Shown here in pieces: positions 50,257 through 59,333 of a DNA stretch of 61,187 bases. A program made the position numbers and the translations under genes. Position 1 is the stretch's first letter; each line of letters opens with the position of its first letter. Origin of the DNA: Bigelowiella natans CCMP2755 (taxonomy: Eukaryota > Cercozoa > Chlorarachniophyceae); NCBI GenBank assembly GCA_000320545.1, contig ADNK01003228.1:1-61187 (forward strand), in the 5' to 3' direction. The notes beneath the pieces were generated by a model. The model had not been told where the DNA came from. It worked only from the letters and a program-made list of their open reading frames with translations, and made no database searches.

Positions 50257-50542
50257 TATTCTGGAAGAGCCGACTACTACAGGAAGTTTCCTGGGTTCCG
50301 AAGAGATGTCTTGGGTTCCGAAGCCGGTTGCGTTCCGAGGGTCTTAGAACAGAATGCTAAAATATCTTACGATGTTCGCAGTCAGAAAATATTTCTACCC
50401 AGTCTCATTTTGGCACGCACAAACACGGTTTCATGCGCGACAGCCATTGAGATGTTTTTCCATGCAAAAACGTACTGGATTTATGGGTGATTTCTTGCAC
50501 AAAAATCACGCACACACACACACACACACACGTCAGTTCACA
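50257..50542. promoter_or_regulatory. short divergent promoter region
   Basis: Only about 290 bp separate the start codons of the nucleosidase-like (-) and SelM-like (+) genes. It holds a CA run at about 50509-50531 just upstream of the plus-strand ATG. Open frames here are chance. Confidence 0.55.
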
Positions 50543-51641
50543 ATGGCTCTCACCAGGCTACTGCCTCTGGGCCTCCTCTCCACCCTATGCATCCTCCAGG
50601 TGCTGGGGAATGATGGCGAGAGCCAAGAGGAACCAGGTCTGTGATCTTTGCCAAGATTTTGCTTCAGTGATATATTTATCGTTGAAGCAAATAGCACGTA
50701 CCACAATACACATAGCATTTTAAAACGATTCGGCCTCGAAATATCTCTTGCAGCGCTTACGGAAGGTTTCGGAATAATAATGACACCGGCAAGTTGTAAA
50801 ATGAGAAATATGTTTGGAGCAGTTTTGAAGGTAAGGACACATTGCGAATACAGCGGAATTGTGTGAGCTGATTCATCCTTCCTTCACCTTATTATCTCTT
50901 CTTTCAACTCGCTGGTGTGTCTGCATAGTTTATCGAGAAGGACGCCCCACACTAGTAAGGAAATATGATTGCATCAATAATAAAGATATTTCGAAATTGT
51001 GCGAAAGTGTGTGCAGCGTGGGTGGCGTTCGAATGATGATTGCATCCTATACGTTTCTTCCTCTACTCTATCCCCCCTTTCCCTCGTTCTTCCTTTTCTT
51101 TGTTGTTCTTCGTCTTTGCCATCTTCGTTCCTCCCTGAGTCTCTATGTCATTCTGTGTGCTGGTATATAGCCCGGAACTAAAAGTAACTGAAATAAATCA
51201 TACGCAATCGCCCATGCTTAAGATCTACGACAGCAAAGAGGTCATTCAATACATTGTGATGATCTGTGAAAGTATAATCTCAATTGATTTCTACGTTATG
51301 TGAAGTCATGTGAAAGCTTATAATTCTATAATCTATACAGAGACGTGACAAATCCATCTTGAAAACGGACGAAATAACTGGTACCCAACGATCTCAATAT
51401 TAATAAGAATGGGGATGGCAATTGCTTTCTTCAGTGACTGTTTTATCGGGAGTTAGTCTAAAGCAAGAGCGGGAAGGGGGATCTAACCAATAAATCTTAC
51501 TTGGATTAATAATCGTCTCATGTTTTCTTTAAGCGGAAAATCTTGCGGATCTGCTCAAAGAAAGCGAAAGATTGAGTAGTATTTACAGCATGTATCACGC
51601 GCGATACGTACCACAAACGACACCCCCCCGCCCCACACAAA

Positions 51642-51697
<56 letters not shown>

Positions 51698-51866
51698 TGT
51701 GTGTGTGTGTGTGTGTGTGTTTATTTATTTACATATCTTTGTGTGTGTATTTACGACTAAATTGCAGTTCTTTCTTGTTTGTTTTCTCTTCCTCAGACAA
51801 GGAGAAACCCGGATTGGTTTTAGAGCGAGACGTATGACGTGTTTCCTAACTTGTGTGTTTATGTGT

Positions 51867-51925
<59 letters not shown>

Positions 51926-54900
51926 AAAGAGAGAGAATGAGAGATGGTCTGCAGATTTTATCTCTAAACTTGTCGGCATTTCTCAATTGACAATTGCTTC
52001 AACATTCCTTCAGACTGTTTGCGTGTAAATTCTGACTCGAATACTTTATTGTTGTTCTTCATCATCCTCTATAATTCAAGATTGGTAATATGGAATCTCC
52101 AGAAATTACGAAGCTTTTGAATAAGTACAAGGTGAAATAGGATAAGAACATATAGGGATATGTGTCTCTATGCGTATAGCCTCCTGGAATATCTGCACAT
52201 CAACAACATCTGTATATTTCATTTTCATTATGTGTGCTAGTGAATGTGCACACATGTGCCATGCAAAGTACGCATGTATTACACGGTTATATGTATAGGG
52301 ACATATGTCCATATGACCAACGTTTCCGTGCAACGTGCACAACTCTACTATTCGTTATTACAAGTGCAAATCTTGGCTTAAGGCATGTGAGAGTTAATAA
52401 TTTGAATGTTGCGCGTAAGGTGTTCACAGGCCGAGGCGCTACGTGCACAAGTAGGCAGGGGGGGGGAAAGGCACGTTTGCTTCCTTTTGAAGAGTTGTGT
52501 TTATTTTTATTAAAGATTATATTTTTATTAAATCGTGCACTGCGTAATCATTCGCGAAGCTTTCGCGAATGCCGCCGCACGTGGGGCAGCACACTTCCGG
52601 TGTGCTGCCATGAGTCCCGCCGGAACCCACGTGCCTATGCTGTATTAATATCTACGTTATCTATATTCTATATCCGCGACAACCCCTTTGTTGTCGCACG
52701 TGACTTGTGCCCGCGTAGTGGTACGCGCTACACCTCCCCCAAGTCACGTTGCTCCTTCCTTCCTTCCTTATTCCCTTAGACCTTCATCGCTTTCGGAACT
52801 TCACCAACCACCAGGTAATAGATTCCTCTCTAACCTTATCTCCTTTGTCGCTTACCCAGAACTCACCTTCGTCCTTAGGTTCGTGTCCATACCAGCCCTC
52901 TGCATCAAGGTCCCCCAGGACCTTATACCAGTGCTCAAAGGGTAAGTCGGGAACAGCTAGGTAGAGTAGCTGATATTTTCCGTCCTTTATTTTCATAGCT
53001 ACCCTCTCCATATTTCGTAATCCAGGGTAGCCTAGATAGACAATCTTCATGCGCCAATCGTCGTTCACCCTGACCTTATTGTTTCCATATTCCACATCGA
53101 ACTTAGGTCGGGGTCCTAAACAAGGCATTGCTCGCTCCCACACAGTAGGGTTTACTTTAACATCCTCTAGGAGCTTCTCACCGATATCATAATTCTTTAG
53201 GTGACTGATGTGGCGCAAGGTGACCCTGTTCCCATCATAGATGTAGTACTGCTTCCTCCCCTTCCTCTCGGTAACCTTTGCAACGCCACCCCAGAAGGGA
53301 ACTTAGGTCGGGGTCCTAAACAAGGCATTGCTCGCTCCCACACAGTAGGGTTTACTTTAACATCCTCTAGGAGCTTCTCACCGATATCATAATTCTTTAG
53401 GTGACTGATGTGGCGCAAGGTGACCCTGTTCCCATCATAGATGTAGTACTGCTTCCTCCCCTTCCTCTCGGTAACCTTTGCAACGCCACCCCAGAAGGGG
53501 TCTTGTTTATTTCTCGATCTCAGATTTACCTTGGCCCTAACATACTGTCCTTCCTTTAGAACTCGGCCATCGTACGGGACCTTCTCGTCTTCGCTCTCGG
53601 TATCGTCGTCGTTGTCGTCGCCTTCTTCCCTCTCCTTATCCTTGATACCTCCCCCAGACGTGAAGGTGTCGTTTACTAACCCTTGTATCTTGTCTGGTGT
53701 GGTGCTATTTATCCTGCTTAGGTTGGCCAAGGTGCGGTGGAGTCGCTCTACCTTGGAGTTGGACTGGGCATAGTATACAGGTGAGGCATCAATATTAGGG
53801 TGTGGTAGCTGTAGAAGAGAGGTCTCATTATCCACATGTAACTTCTTTGGTATCTTGTTTATGCTAACTTCATCAGGGATAGCCTGGAGCTCAGACTCCC
53901 AGGTACGGTAGCAGTTAGTAAGCCTCTGCTTATATAAGCCTTTGTTCTTCTTAGCAACGTTGACCTTGATAATCTTTTTAACCCAGCACTTTCCAGTGGC
54001 CACATCAACGAAGGTAAGGTAGTGATAGCCATCGTACTTATAAACATCAATTTGCACGATATCTAAGAAGTTCCTTGCTTTGATTTTCTTAGATGCACGG
54101 CTCTTGCTGGACTCCTTGGTGGCGACGCCTGCCGCCTTCAAGCTGGAGCACCTGCAGCCACGCAGGTATGTCCTTATCTCTTTTAGCTTGTAGGGCCAGT
54201 AGTAATGGTAGAGTAGAGCAGTGATATGGTTTTCTCCTACGTGTGCAGGTCCATGGGCGGTAAAGAGAAGGGCTCCCCTGGTCCGCCGTGGCACGTAGGT
54301 ACGCCTAACATTATTAGTGTATACATATATCCTATCACTAAGTACCTCATGCTTGTGTTTGTATTTATCCAGGTGTTCTTGAAGGTGCTGGAGCTCCTCT
54401 GGCTCAGGCAGGAAGTCGCCGTCCTCGAAGGTAATCGCGTTAACCATAGGGGTGACCTGGGTAGGGACTTTCTTTTCGAACAGCCTGCTGAAATAGTCAG
54501 CAAGCTGCTTGTCTCCTGGTGCGTAGACCACTGTCCTCTTGTCCCTAAACTCTTCCGTGTCCGCCCTCATAGCTGCATACTCATCGTTAGGCGCTTCGAG
54601 CTTGCGGTCGATGCCTAGGAGGGGCTTGTGGTCAGTCATTAAGGTGAAGCTGGGCACCGACAGCAGGTAGTATCTTAGTTTCCTCTGCGCCTCAGTCATG
54701 GCTTTATACTCTCCTTTTGTAGGGCTGTACTTGGCCTCAGCTGCTGTGCAGGCCCTGCCCCACACCCGTATGATCTGCTGGTCTTGGGTAAGTACAGCAG
54801 CCATACCTAGCTTAGACCAGTCTGTCCATAGGGTAGCTGGTCTAGTAGTGTCTAGCTTAGCATTCAATAGGGTGTTGCTGCATAACTTTATTAGGTTATC

Positions 54901-57900
54901 GAAGTGGGCATCAAGGCCAGCCTTGGCCCACACCTTAGCGAAGCTGAGGCCTACAGAGTTCTCCTTCCGGTAAGCAGTAGTAAAAGCAGCTGCAGTCCTA
55001 GCGTAGGTAGGGGAGAACCTACGTAGTATCCAAGCTGCAGTCTGCAAGAATGACTTTAACTCCTTTGCATTCTTAGGTTTAGGGGCTTGCTGTAGTGCTG
55101 CTACTTTCTCGGGGTTTGGGGTGATGCGGCCTTGCTCCAGGTAATATCCACACCACTTGATTCTTGTAGCTAGGAATGTACACTTCTGCAGTCTAATAGT
55201 AAAACCGAAGTGTGCAAACCTAATAAATATATTTTCCAGGAGGAAGATCTGAGCGACGACTGTGTTGGTACATATTATGTCATCATCCACATACACAAAC
55301 ACAAACACCCACAACACAGACGCCATCCCATCATGTGTGTATGCCCTGTAGTTCTGACTACTGAACGCATCCCCTGATATGCTTAGGCCGTAAGGGAATA
55401 CGACGAAGTGCCACTTCCTGTGCCTGCTGGAGAACGCGGTAATGGGGCGGGAGGTTTTGTGGATGGGTGTCTGCATGTATGATTCATTTTTATCTAGGGA
55501 AGAGTAGTATTTGTATCCTATGACGTGTTCAATAACGTCATCTATCCTTGGTGTAGGTGTCTGGATCCTCTTTATTACTCGGTTGTGGCGGATGAAGTTG
55601 TGCGCCAGGCGGAAGAAAGGGTAAGTAGGTTTCTTAGCTAGCACATGTCTCACGTTCCATGGTGAGTTGCTTGGCTCTATCTTCCCTTCCTTTGCCCATT
55701 CATTGATCTGCCACTCTATCTTTTCCCAGTCCGCTTCCGGTCGCCTATGTTCTGGGTCATTGATGATGCACTCTTCGTATCCCTTCTTTAGCTCGATCTT
55801 TACTGGGGTAAGCTTGCTGGAGGGCTTCGTCGTCGGCTTGGTGATGTCAGAGTACTTCTCGTTTAATATTTTATTAATGTACTTTTTGCCTTTGTCGATA
55901 TCCCAATCATCAGCTGGGGGGGTCTTGTCCAGTAGCTCCGTTATCTGTCGGATGGTCTTGCCGGGGTTCTTCTTCCGTAGCTCGGTAGGTGTAGGTAGCT
56001 TGTTGTCCGCTAGGTCCATAAACTCTAACGCATTAACGCTTGACTCAGAGGTCCACTCGTCAAGCCGTATCATGTTCTGGCTGATGGTCCTGCCTGACTT
56101 CTTTGGCAACTTAGCAAAGTATATCTTGTGATTGTAGAATGATATGATCCCCCCTAATTTTTCTAGGGCATCCTGTCCGAGGAGTAGTTCCATGGATAAA
56201 GTCATGGCTACTCGGGTCTTGATTTGGGTCTCCGCGTCGCTGCCAGGTTTCTGTAGCTTTAGCATTAGCTCACCGACGGTCTTCATGGAAGAGCTTCCGT
56301 CTGCTTGAGCATATTTACGTTCTTTCTTAGTCACTTGATCCAATAGTCCTAACCTTCTTACTGTGCTTAGGCTTATGAAGGACTTCGGCATGCTGCCACT
56401 ATCCCAAAGGGCAGGTAGTTTCTTGTAGTCTCCGTAGCTGTCTTTAACTTTAACCTTGGTCATAGCAACTTTGATAGTCCTGTTAGCGTCTTCGTCATTA
56501 ATGTTGCATACTCCTAAGTTCTTTATGTCGTCTAGGGTCATGGGCTTGTCTTGGTCCTGCGTTGCTGGTACTGCTGTCTTCGTCGGCGCCTGCTTAAGGT
56601 GATCTAATATTCCGTTTATCTGCTGCTGTATAGCATTGATACTGTTCTGCTTTTTGTTCTTATATTTATTGTTCTTCCCGTTGTTGCTGCCTTGCCATTT
56701 GCTGTTGTTATATCCTTGTCCTCTGCCTTTCTTTCTCTTTAACTTCTCGTAGTGTTCGTTGAGCTGCCTGATCGTCATCCTGGGTCGTCCTTCTTTCCTG
56801 TCTCTGCAGTCTTTAGCGGTGTGTTTCCCTTTACGTGAGCAGTATCCGCAACGTCGGTTACCTTCCCTGTCCTTGTACCAGTCTCGCTGCGGCTTAATAG
56901 CGTTAATGTTTCCTATGCCAGGTACCTTAGGGCTGGTAAACTTGCGGTCCTGCTCCTGCTCGCGTAGGGATATAGCCTGCACTGCTGCCTCCATCGTGGT
57001 GTAGCCTTTCTCCGTAACGTAAGTGGATTCCTTTATCTTTAACTTGAACTCTTCAAACCTTGCCTGATCATCACCTGTGTTGTAATTAAAATCATGTAGT
57101 TCGTCGATCATATTAAAGTCGCAGAGTATACTCCTAGCGTTCTTCCACCACCTCCTTGCCTCACCTCTTTTCCCGTTGTATTTCGTTATCATAACCGGTG
57201 CTGTTTTAACAGACATGAACTGGGTGTTCCGCTGTACCGGCTGCTGCTGCTTGACGGTGCTCTGGGTCGTCCCCCGCGAGGCGCCCAGACCCCCGTCGTT
57301 CCTAAACAAAGCTGCCCACTCTGGAGGTAAGTCTGCTTCGTAATCCATGATGTCCTGCATGATAGCTGCCCAAACATCATGTGTCTGATACTTGTATTCT
57401 ATCGATACTTTCAGTTTGGCGTAGTTGCTCGCCCTGGGTCGCAAGGCTCGTAATGCCATTACGACCTTCTTGCTTTCGGCGGCCACGTCCTCGTCGTCCG
57501 CCTCGTAGAAGTTCTCCAGTGCCTCTGCTGCTGCATCTGCTTTCTTAATCCCGGGTGCTGGTCCCGGCGGTGCCTGTGGAGGTGTTCCTCCTCCTTCCTT
57601 AGCGTCCGTATCGCCCTTCCTTTCCTGTTTCTGCTCGTGCCCTTGCACGGCCTGCGAGCCAAAGTCCTGCTGTTCTTCTAGCTGCTGTGACATTGTTAGT
57701 CAAATCGTTTCCCGTGTGTGGAAGCCAAAGGTTGTTGCGCGTAAGGTGTTCACAGGCCGAGGCGCTACGTGCACAAGTAGGCAGGGGGGGGGAAAGGCAC
57801 GTTTGCTTCCTTTTGAAGAGTTGTGTTTATTTTTATTAAAGATTATATTTTTATTAAATCGTGCACTGCGTAATCATTCGCGAAGCTTTCGCGAATGCCG

Positions 57901-58123
57901 CCGCACGTGGGGCAGCACACTTCCGGTGTGCTGCCATGAGTCCCGCCGGAACCCACGTGCCTATGCTGTATTAATATCTACGTTATCTATATTCTATATC
58001 CGCGACAACCCCTTTGTTGTCGCACGTGACTTGTGCCCGCGTAGTGGTACGCGCTACATGAATGTGATTATTACTGTCAAGGTGCAATGGGTTCCAGGTG
58101 CTGTACCGAAGGATGAGCTTTAA
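50543..58123 (+). CDS. small ER protein of Sep15/SelM thioredoxin-like type, KDEL C-terminus; last intron holds element B
   Basis: Exons: 50543-50636, 50754-50830, 50929-50954, 51171-51271, 51534-51575, 51797-51831, 58082-58123, all in phase. The start encodes a signal peptide (MALTRLLPLGLLSTLCILQV). The middle resembles Sep15/SelM: a Cys after TPAS, FIEKDAPHYPELKV, then SPMLKIYD and a closing helix. The last exon, reached by the donor at 51832 and the acceptor before 58082, encodes VQWVPGAVPKDEL and a stop, an ER-retention signal. Without that join, the frame stops three bases after the donor (51835-51837). About 140 residues. These proteins are ER-lumen oxidoreductases or chaperone partners; here the first Cys/second Sec pair is reduced to a single Cys encoded TGT. 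The family call is moderate; the signal peptide and KDEL make ER residence likely. Confidence 0.68.
51644..51720. repeat. (TA)n(GT)n compound microsatellite
   Basis: TA run then GT run in an intron of the SelM-like gene. A GT/GA compound run follows at about 51866-51920. Confidence 0.95.
52407..52732 (-). repeat. LTR of copy B (3' LTR in coding orientation)
   Basis: 326 bp, TG...CA ends, same palindromes as the other copies. On the coding strand it is immediately preceded by a purine tract ending GGGGGAGG. Confidence 0.97.
52733..52742 (-). other. polypurine tract, copy B
   Basis: On the coding strand TTGGGGGAGG sits directly before the 3' LTR, the expected place for plus-strand primer. The same tract is at 59283-59292 in copy C. 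Confidence 0.85.
52784..53218 (-). pseudogene. detached C-terminus of copy B integrase region
   Basis: This frame matches residues at the end of the copy C polyprotein exactly in layout (VEYGNNKVRVNDDWRM ... FRKR stop) but is out of frame with the upstream 1498-codon frame of copy B because of the 200-bp duplication. It would be lost from the copy B polyprotein. Confidence 0.9.
53099..53498. repeat. 200-bp tandem duplication inside pol of copy B
   Basis: The 200-bp segment 53099-53298 is repeated directly at 53299-53498. Copy C has a single copy (about 59649-59848). 200 is not a multiple of three, so the frame shifts. Confidence 0.95.
53197..57693 (-). CDS. gag-pol polyprotein of copy B (gag core deleted, C-terminus frameshifted)
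   Basis: One frame of 1498 codons from ATG 57693. Domains: Gln/Glu-rich start; truncated gag; zinc knuckle C-x2-C-x5-H-x4-C (about residue 283); aspartic protease LWDSGS (about 431) and LLLGQDAL; reverse transcriptase with LDKNESYMQ, FPYGLS and YVDD (about 802); RNase H TDWSKLG...MTDHKPLLGI (about 956); integrase with HxxxH...CxC zinc site (about 1151) and D...D...E (about 1212, 1285, 1312). Gag and pol share one frame. The final residues after GPRPKF are out of the normal frame because of a 200-bp tandem duplication (53099-53498). The normal C-terminus remains as a separate frame at 52784-53218. Confidence 0.93.
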   Translation of the reverse strand: MSQQLEEQQDFGSQAVQGHEQKQERKGDTDAKEGGGTPPQAPPGPAPGIKKADAAAEALENFYEADDEDVAAESKKVVMALRALRPRASNYAKLKVSIEYKYQTHDVWAAIMQDIMDYEADLPPEWAALFRNDGGLGASRGTTQSTVKQQQPVQRNTQFMSVKTAPVMITKYNGKRGEARRWWKNARSILCDFNMIDELHDFNYNTGDDQARFEEFKLKIKESTYVTEKGYTTMEAAVQAISLREQEQDRKFTSPKVPGIGNINAIKPQRDWYKDREGNRRCGYCSRKGKHTAKDCRDRKEGRPRMTIRQLNEHYEKLKRKKGRGQGYNNSKWQGSNNGKNNKYKNKKQNSINAIQQQINGILDHLKQAPTKTAVPATQDQDKPMTLDDIKNLGVCNINDEDANRTIKVAMTKVKVKDSYGDYKKLPALWDSGSMPKSFISLSTVRRLGLLDQVTKKERKYAQADGSSSMKTVGELMLKLQKPGSDAETQIKTRVAMTLSMELLLGQDALEKLGGIISFYNHKIYFAKLPKKSGRTISQNMIRLDEWTSESSVNALEFMDLADNKLPTPTELRKKNPGKTIRQITELLDKTPPADDWDIDKGKKYINKILNEKYSDITKPTTKPSSKLTPVKIELKKGYEECIINDPEHRRPEADWEKIEWQINEWAKEGKIEPSNSPWNVRHVLAKKPTYPFFRLAHNFIRHNRVIKRIQTPTPRIDDVIEHVIGYKYYSSLDKNESYMQTPIHKTSRPITAFSSRHRKWHFVVFPYGLSISGDAFSSQNYRAYTHDGMASVLWVFVFVYVDDDIICTNTVVAQIFLLENIFIRFAHFGFTIRLQKCTFLATRIKWCGYYLEQGRITPNPEKVAALQQAPKPKNAKELKSFLQTAAWILRRFSPTYARTAAAFTTAYRKENSVGLSFAKVWAKAGLDAHFDNLIKLCSNTLLNAKLDTTRPATLWTDWSKLGMAAVLTQDQQIIRVWGRACTAAEAKYSPTKGEYKAMTEAQRKLRYYLLSVPSFTLMTDHKPLLGIDRKLEAPNDEYAAMRADTEEFRDKRTVVYAPGDKQLADYFSRLFEKKVPTQVTPMVNAITFEDGDFLPEPEELQHLQEHLDKYKHKHEVLSDRIYVYTNNVRRTYVPRRTRGALLFTAHGPAHVGENHITALLYHYYWPYKLKEIRTYLRGCRCSSLKAAGVATKESSKSRASKKIKARNFLDIVQIDVYKYDGYHYLTFVDVATGKCWVKKIIKVNVAKKNKGLYKQRLTNCYRTWESELQAIPDEVSINKIPKKLHVDNETSLLQLPHPNIDASPVYYAQSNSKVERLHRTLANLSRINSTTPDKIQGLVNDTFTSGGGIKDKEREEGDDNDDDTESEDEKVPYDGRVLKEGQYVRAKVNLRSRNKQDPFWGGVAKVTERKGRKQYYIYDGNRVTLRHISHLKNYDIGEKLLEDVKVNPTVWERAMPCLGPRPKFPSGVALQRLPRGRGGSSTTSMMGTGSPCATSVT
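57710..57727 (-). other. candidate primer-binding site, copy B
   Basis: On the coding strand a TGG-starting 18-mer begins 5 nt after the 5' LTR, identical to that in copy A. Its complement ends in CCA. Confidence 0.5.
57733..58058 (-). repeat. LTR of copy B (5' LTR in coding orientation)
   Basis: 326 bp, matching the other LTR of copy B with no difference found by eye, followed by TGAA that repeats the bases before 52407. Confidence 0.97.
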
Positions 58124-58502
58124 TGCGACAGTAGCACACACTCCTAGATTTATCCGATGTGGCATTGATTAGCAAGCAGTGTAATTTGTATGCACATGCA
58201 CAGCATTCGATGTTTGCCGATCCCATGCGCATGAACGGAACGCAGAATTGTCGCAGGACTGAGCAATCGAATCCCATGCATGCCATGCTTATCCTCTTCG
58301 TTATTGTCAATACTGGAAGCATCATACACGAGCGACACACAGAGCACTTGTGCATTGTATGACGTGGCAACTACCCATTATTTCCTCGCTCTAAGTGATG
58401 CCTTAGTACTAGCGACTGCTGTGCGTTGGCCACGTATAGCTATAAACCAGCATCCATTTAATTCATCATATTTTTTATTCATTCGTTGAGTTAAACTTGA
58501 GA
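58124..58502. other. convergent intergenic spacer
   Basis: Between the KDEL exon (+) and the 3' end of a membrane-protein gene (-). It has GCATGC-type words and a few CTAG. No supported gene. Confidence 0.55.
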
Positions 58503-58956
58503 TCAAATGCCTCCAAGGGAATTGTAATCATGCTCTATTAAGTACGTGTCCTTCTCTTCAACCCCTCGTTCTGGCTTAAGATAAAAAATCTCGTGAAAGG
58601 AGTCAATGGTCATTTGTATGCCGCACTTCTCTGTTTCTCTCAAGAGCACGTAGGCTTGAATGGGCTTGGTACCGGTACTCGCTGAGCGCAACCAAAGACA
58701 TATTAAGTGGATTGTTACAAATAAGATAAGACTTAAATTGAAACCATAAAATCGAACCTATGGACATTACGACGAAGAGAATATCCATGTAGGTAAACAA
58801 AGTGTAGTCTGGGAAGTATGCTATCCAGCAAAGGATATCGTGGGCAATGGTGAAGATGAAGAACAAATTGAATATTACGAGAGCCTGATGGGGTAATAAC
58901 ATGACATTCGAATTTGATCACAAAACGAATGAATTCACTCGCACCTGCTTGTTGAA
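58503..58956 (-). pseudogene. 3' end of an unrecognised membrane-protein gene, apparently cut by element C
   Basis: Exons read: 58956-58945 (only 12 nt left), 58884-58719, 58654-58503 with stop, joined by 60- and 64-bp introns in matching phase. The middle exon encodes two or three hydrophobic helices (ALVIFNLFFIFTIAHDIL, MDILFVVMSIGSILWF); the last is polar (HEIFYLKPERG ... NSLGGI). The family is not recognised. The 12-nt remnant ends in a good donor (CAG/GTGCGA), so the LTR of copy C seems to begin inside an exon. Upstream exons would lie beyond copy C, past the window end. Confidence 0.6.
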
Positions 58957-59282
58957 TGTTGCGCGTAAGGTGTTCACAGGCCGAGGCGCTACGTGCACAA
59001 GTAGGCAGGGGGGGGGAAAGGCACGTTTGCTTCCTTTTGAAGAGTTGTGTTTATTTTTATTAAAGATTATATTTTTATTAAATCGTGCACTGCGTAATCA
59101 TTCGCGAAGCTTTCGCGAATGCCGCCGCACGTGGGGCAGCACACTTCCGGTGTGCTGCCATGAGTCCCGCCGGAACCCACGTGCCTATGCTGTATTAATA
59201 TCTACGTTATCTATATTCTATATCCGCGACAACCCCTTTGTTGTCGCACGTGACTTGTGCCCGCGTAGTGGTACGCGCTACA
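58957..59282 (-). repeat. LTR of copy C
   Basis: 326 bp with TG...CA ends; no difference from the LTRs of A and B noticed by eye. Confidence 0.96.
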
Positions 59283-59333
59283 CCTCCCCCAAGTCACGTT
59301 GCTCCTTCCTTCCTTCCTTATTCCCTTAGACCT

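Larger units (their letters stand above)
52407..58058 (-). mobile_element. Ty3/gypsy-type LTR retroelement, copy B (complete ends)
   Basis: Two 326-bp LTRs (52407-52732 and 57733-58058) appear identical by eye. The element is flanked by a 4-bp direct repeat TGAA (52403-52406 and 58059-58062), so it is one undivided insertion and recent. It reads on the minus strand: gag, protease, RT, RNase H, integrase, the Ty3/gypsy order. A G/A polypurine tract abuts the 3' LTR and a primer-binding-site candidate follows the 5' LTR. Relative to copy A it lacks 264 bp of gag; relative to copy C it has a 200-bp tandem duplication near the pol end. It lies antisense in the last intron of the SelM-like gene. 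Confidence 0.97.

Noticed and set aside
50780-50830. Selenocysteine TGA in the SelM-like exon
   Set aside because: The codon at the Sec position is TGT, and no in-frame TGA occurs in the conserved segment, so no Sec insertion is claimed.
57716-58123. LTR-encoded open frame ending in KDEL
   Set aside because: The long frame is a chance reading through the LTR. Only the last 42 nt are kept, as a host exon.
58603-58902. Single 99-codon minus frame as an intact small membrane protein
   Set aside because: A donor inside it joins in phase to a downstream exon and an acceptor precedes it, so it is part of a larger, truncated gene.
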